DNA of 14,062 nucleotides from an uncultured bacterium (GTDB lineage Bacteria > Pseudomonadota > Gammaproteobacteria > Burkholderiales > Burkholderiaceae_E), in assembly GCA_903864485.1 (NCBI GenBank), contig CAIPGD010000019.1, positions 1-14,062 of the forward strand, read 5' to 3'. The first letter of the stretch is position 1. Each line of letters starts with the position of its first letter. Positions 13,671 through 14,062 of the stretch are shown here, piece after piece. A program made the position numbers and the translations under genes. The notes under the pieces were generated by a model. That model saw only the letters and a program-made list of their open reading frames with translations. It did not search any database and was not told the origin of the DNA.

Positions 13671-14062
13671 ATCGCTACAGAACGCTCGAACCGCATGAAC
13701 GGTGAAATCACGGCACTTGAGGTGCGCCTCGTCGGCGTCGACAACGAACCCCTCGGCATTGTGCGCATCCAGGAAGCGATGCGACTGGCTTTTGAAGCCG
13801 ATATCGATTTGGTTGAAATTGCGCCACAGGCGGTTCCTCCCGTCTGCCGACTGATGGACTACGGCAAGTTCCGATATCAGGAACAGAAGCGTCAAAACGA
13901 AGCCAAGTCCAAGCAGAAGCAGATCCAGGTCAAAGAAGTGAAGTTTCGTCCGGGGACGGACGACGGTGATTACCAGGTGAAATTGCGTAACTGCATCCGC
14001 TTTCTCGAAGAAGGCGACAAGTGCAAAATCACCTTGCGGTTTAGGGGGCGTGAGATGGCCCA
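13671..14062 (+). CDS. infC: Translation initiation factor IF3 (3' end outside window)
   Basis: IF3 binds the 30S subunit, prevents premature 50S joining and proofreads the start codon and initiator tRNA. The first 130 codons are present of about 175-180 usual. The N-terminal domain (1-75) has RMNGEITALEVRLVGVDNEPLGIV and DLVEIAPQAVPPVCRLMDYGKF; a lysine-rich linker helix (76-86) and the start of the C-terminal domain (VKEVKFRPGTDDGDYQVKLRN, with RFLEEGDK and RFRGREMAH) follow. The start codon is ATC, set by the strong Shine-Dalgarno sequence and by the residues before the first in-frame ATG (13695), which fit other IF3 proteins. Rare start codons (AUU, AUC, AUA) in infC allow IF3 to repress its own synthesis. 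Expression probably depends on read-through from thrS or on a promoter inside thrS, as in E. coli. Confidence 0.97.
   Translation, partial: MATERSNRMNGEITALEVRLVGVDNEPLGIVRIQEAMRLAFEADIDLVEIAPQAVPPVCRLMDYGKFRYQEQKRQNEAKSKQKQIQVKEVKFRPGTDDGDYQVKLRNCIRFLEEGDKCKITLRFRGREMA

Overview
The window looks like chromosomal DNA of a GC-rich proteobacterium, most likely a betaproteobacterium close to Burkholderiales. The grounds are the order tRNA-Val(GAC) - thrS - infC, which I associate with that group, the N-terminal sequence of IF3, and a TctD/TctE-type two-component system. I assigned the group from gene order and family features, not from a search. I see no insertion sequences, integrases, CRISPR arrays or origins.

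Left block (1-4919, minus strand): a tripartite heavy-metal efflux operon read right to left. It holds a periplasmic adaptor (czcB-like), an inner-membrane HME-RND pump (czcA-like, with the DFGxxxD...E motif of divalent-cation pumps) and an outer-membrane lipoprotein of the NodT/OprM type, cut by the window edge. The three genes overlap or nearly overlap. Divergent from them (4996-7081, plus strand) is an OmpR-family response regulator and a TctE-like sensor kinase. The 76-bp gap between the two units holds an 11-bp-period direct repeat resembling a Pho box. It lies 10 bp from a minus-strand -10 element, so the two-component system probably activates the efflux operon.

Centre (7118-8854, plus strand): the most unusual gene of the window, a 578-residue ion channel with two complete voltage-sensor domains in tandem but only one K+-type pore (S1-S4, S1-S4, S5-P-S6), followed by a cytoplasmic helical tail. 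The voltage-sensor unit is an internal duplication. The gene converges on, and overlaps by 32 bp, the 3' end of an fbpC-like ABC ATPase. A 10-bp perfect inverted repeat lies just after the channel stop codon, inside the fbpC reading frame.

Right-centre (8823-11556): an Fe(III)-type ABC importer split into divergent genes, the ATPase (fbpC-like, minus) and the fused double permease (fbpB-like, plus), with a 49-bp shared promoter region. No binding-protein gene is present here. The permease stop codon lies inside the 5' acceptor region of a tRNA-Val(GAC) gene.

Right end (11547-14062): the housekeeping cluster tRNA-Val, thrS and the 5' part of infC. infC begins with the rare AUC codon behind a strong Shine-Dalgarno sequence, as expected for IF3 autoregulation. 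A terminator-like structure whose left arm includes the thrS stop codon separates thrS from infC. Every gap between genes is under 100 bp.
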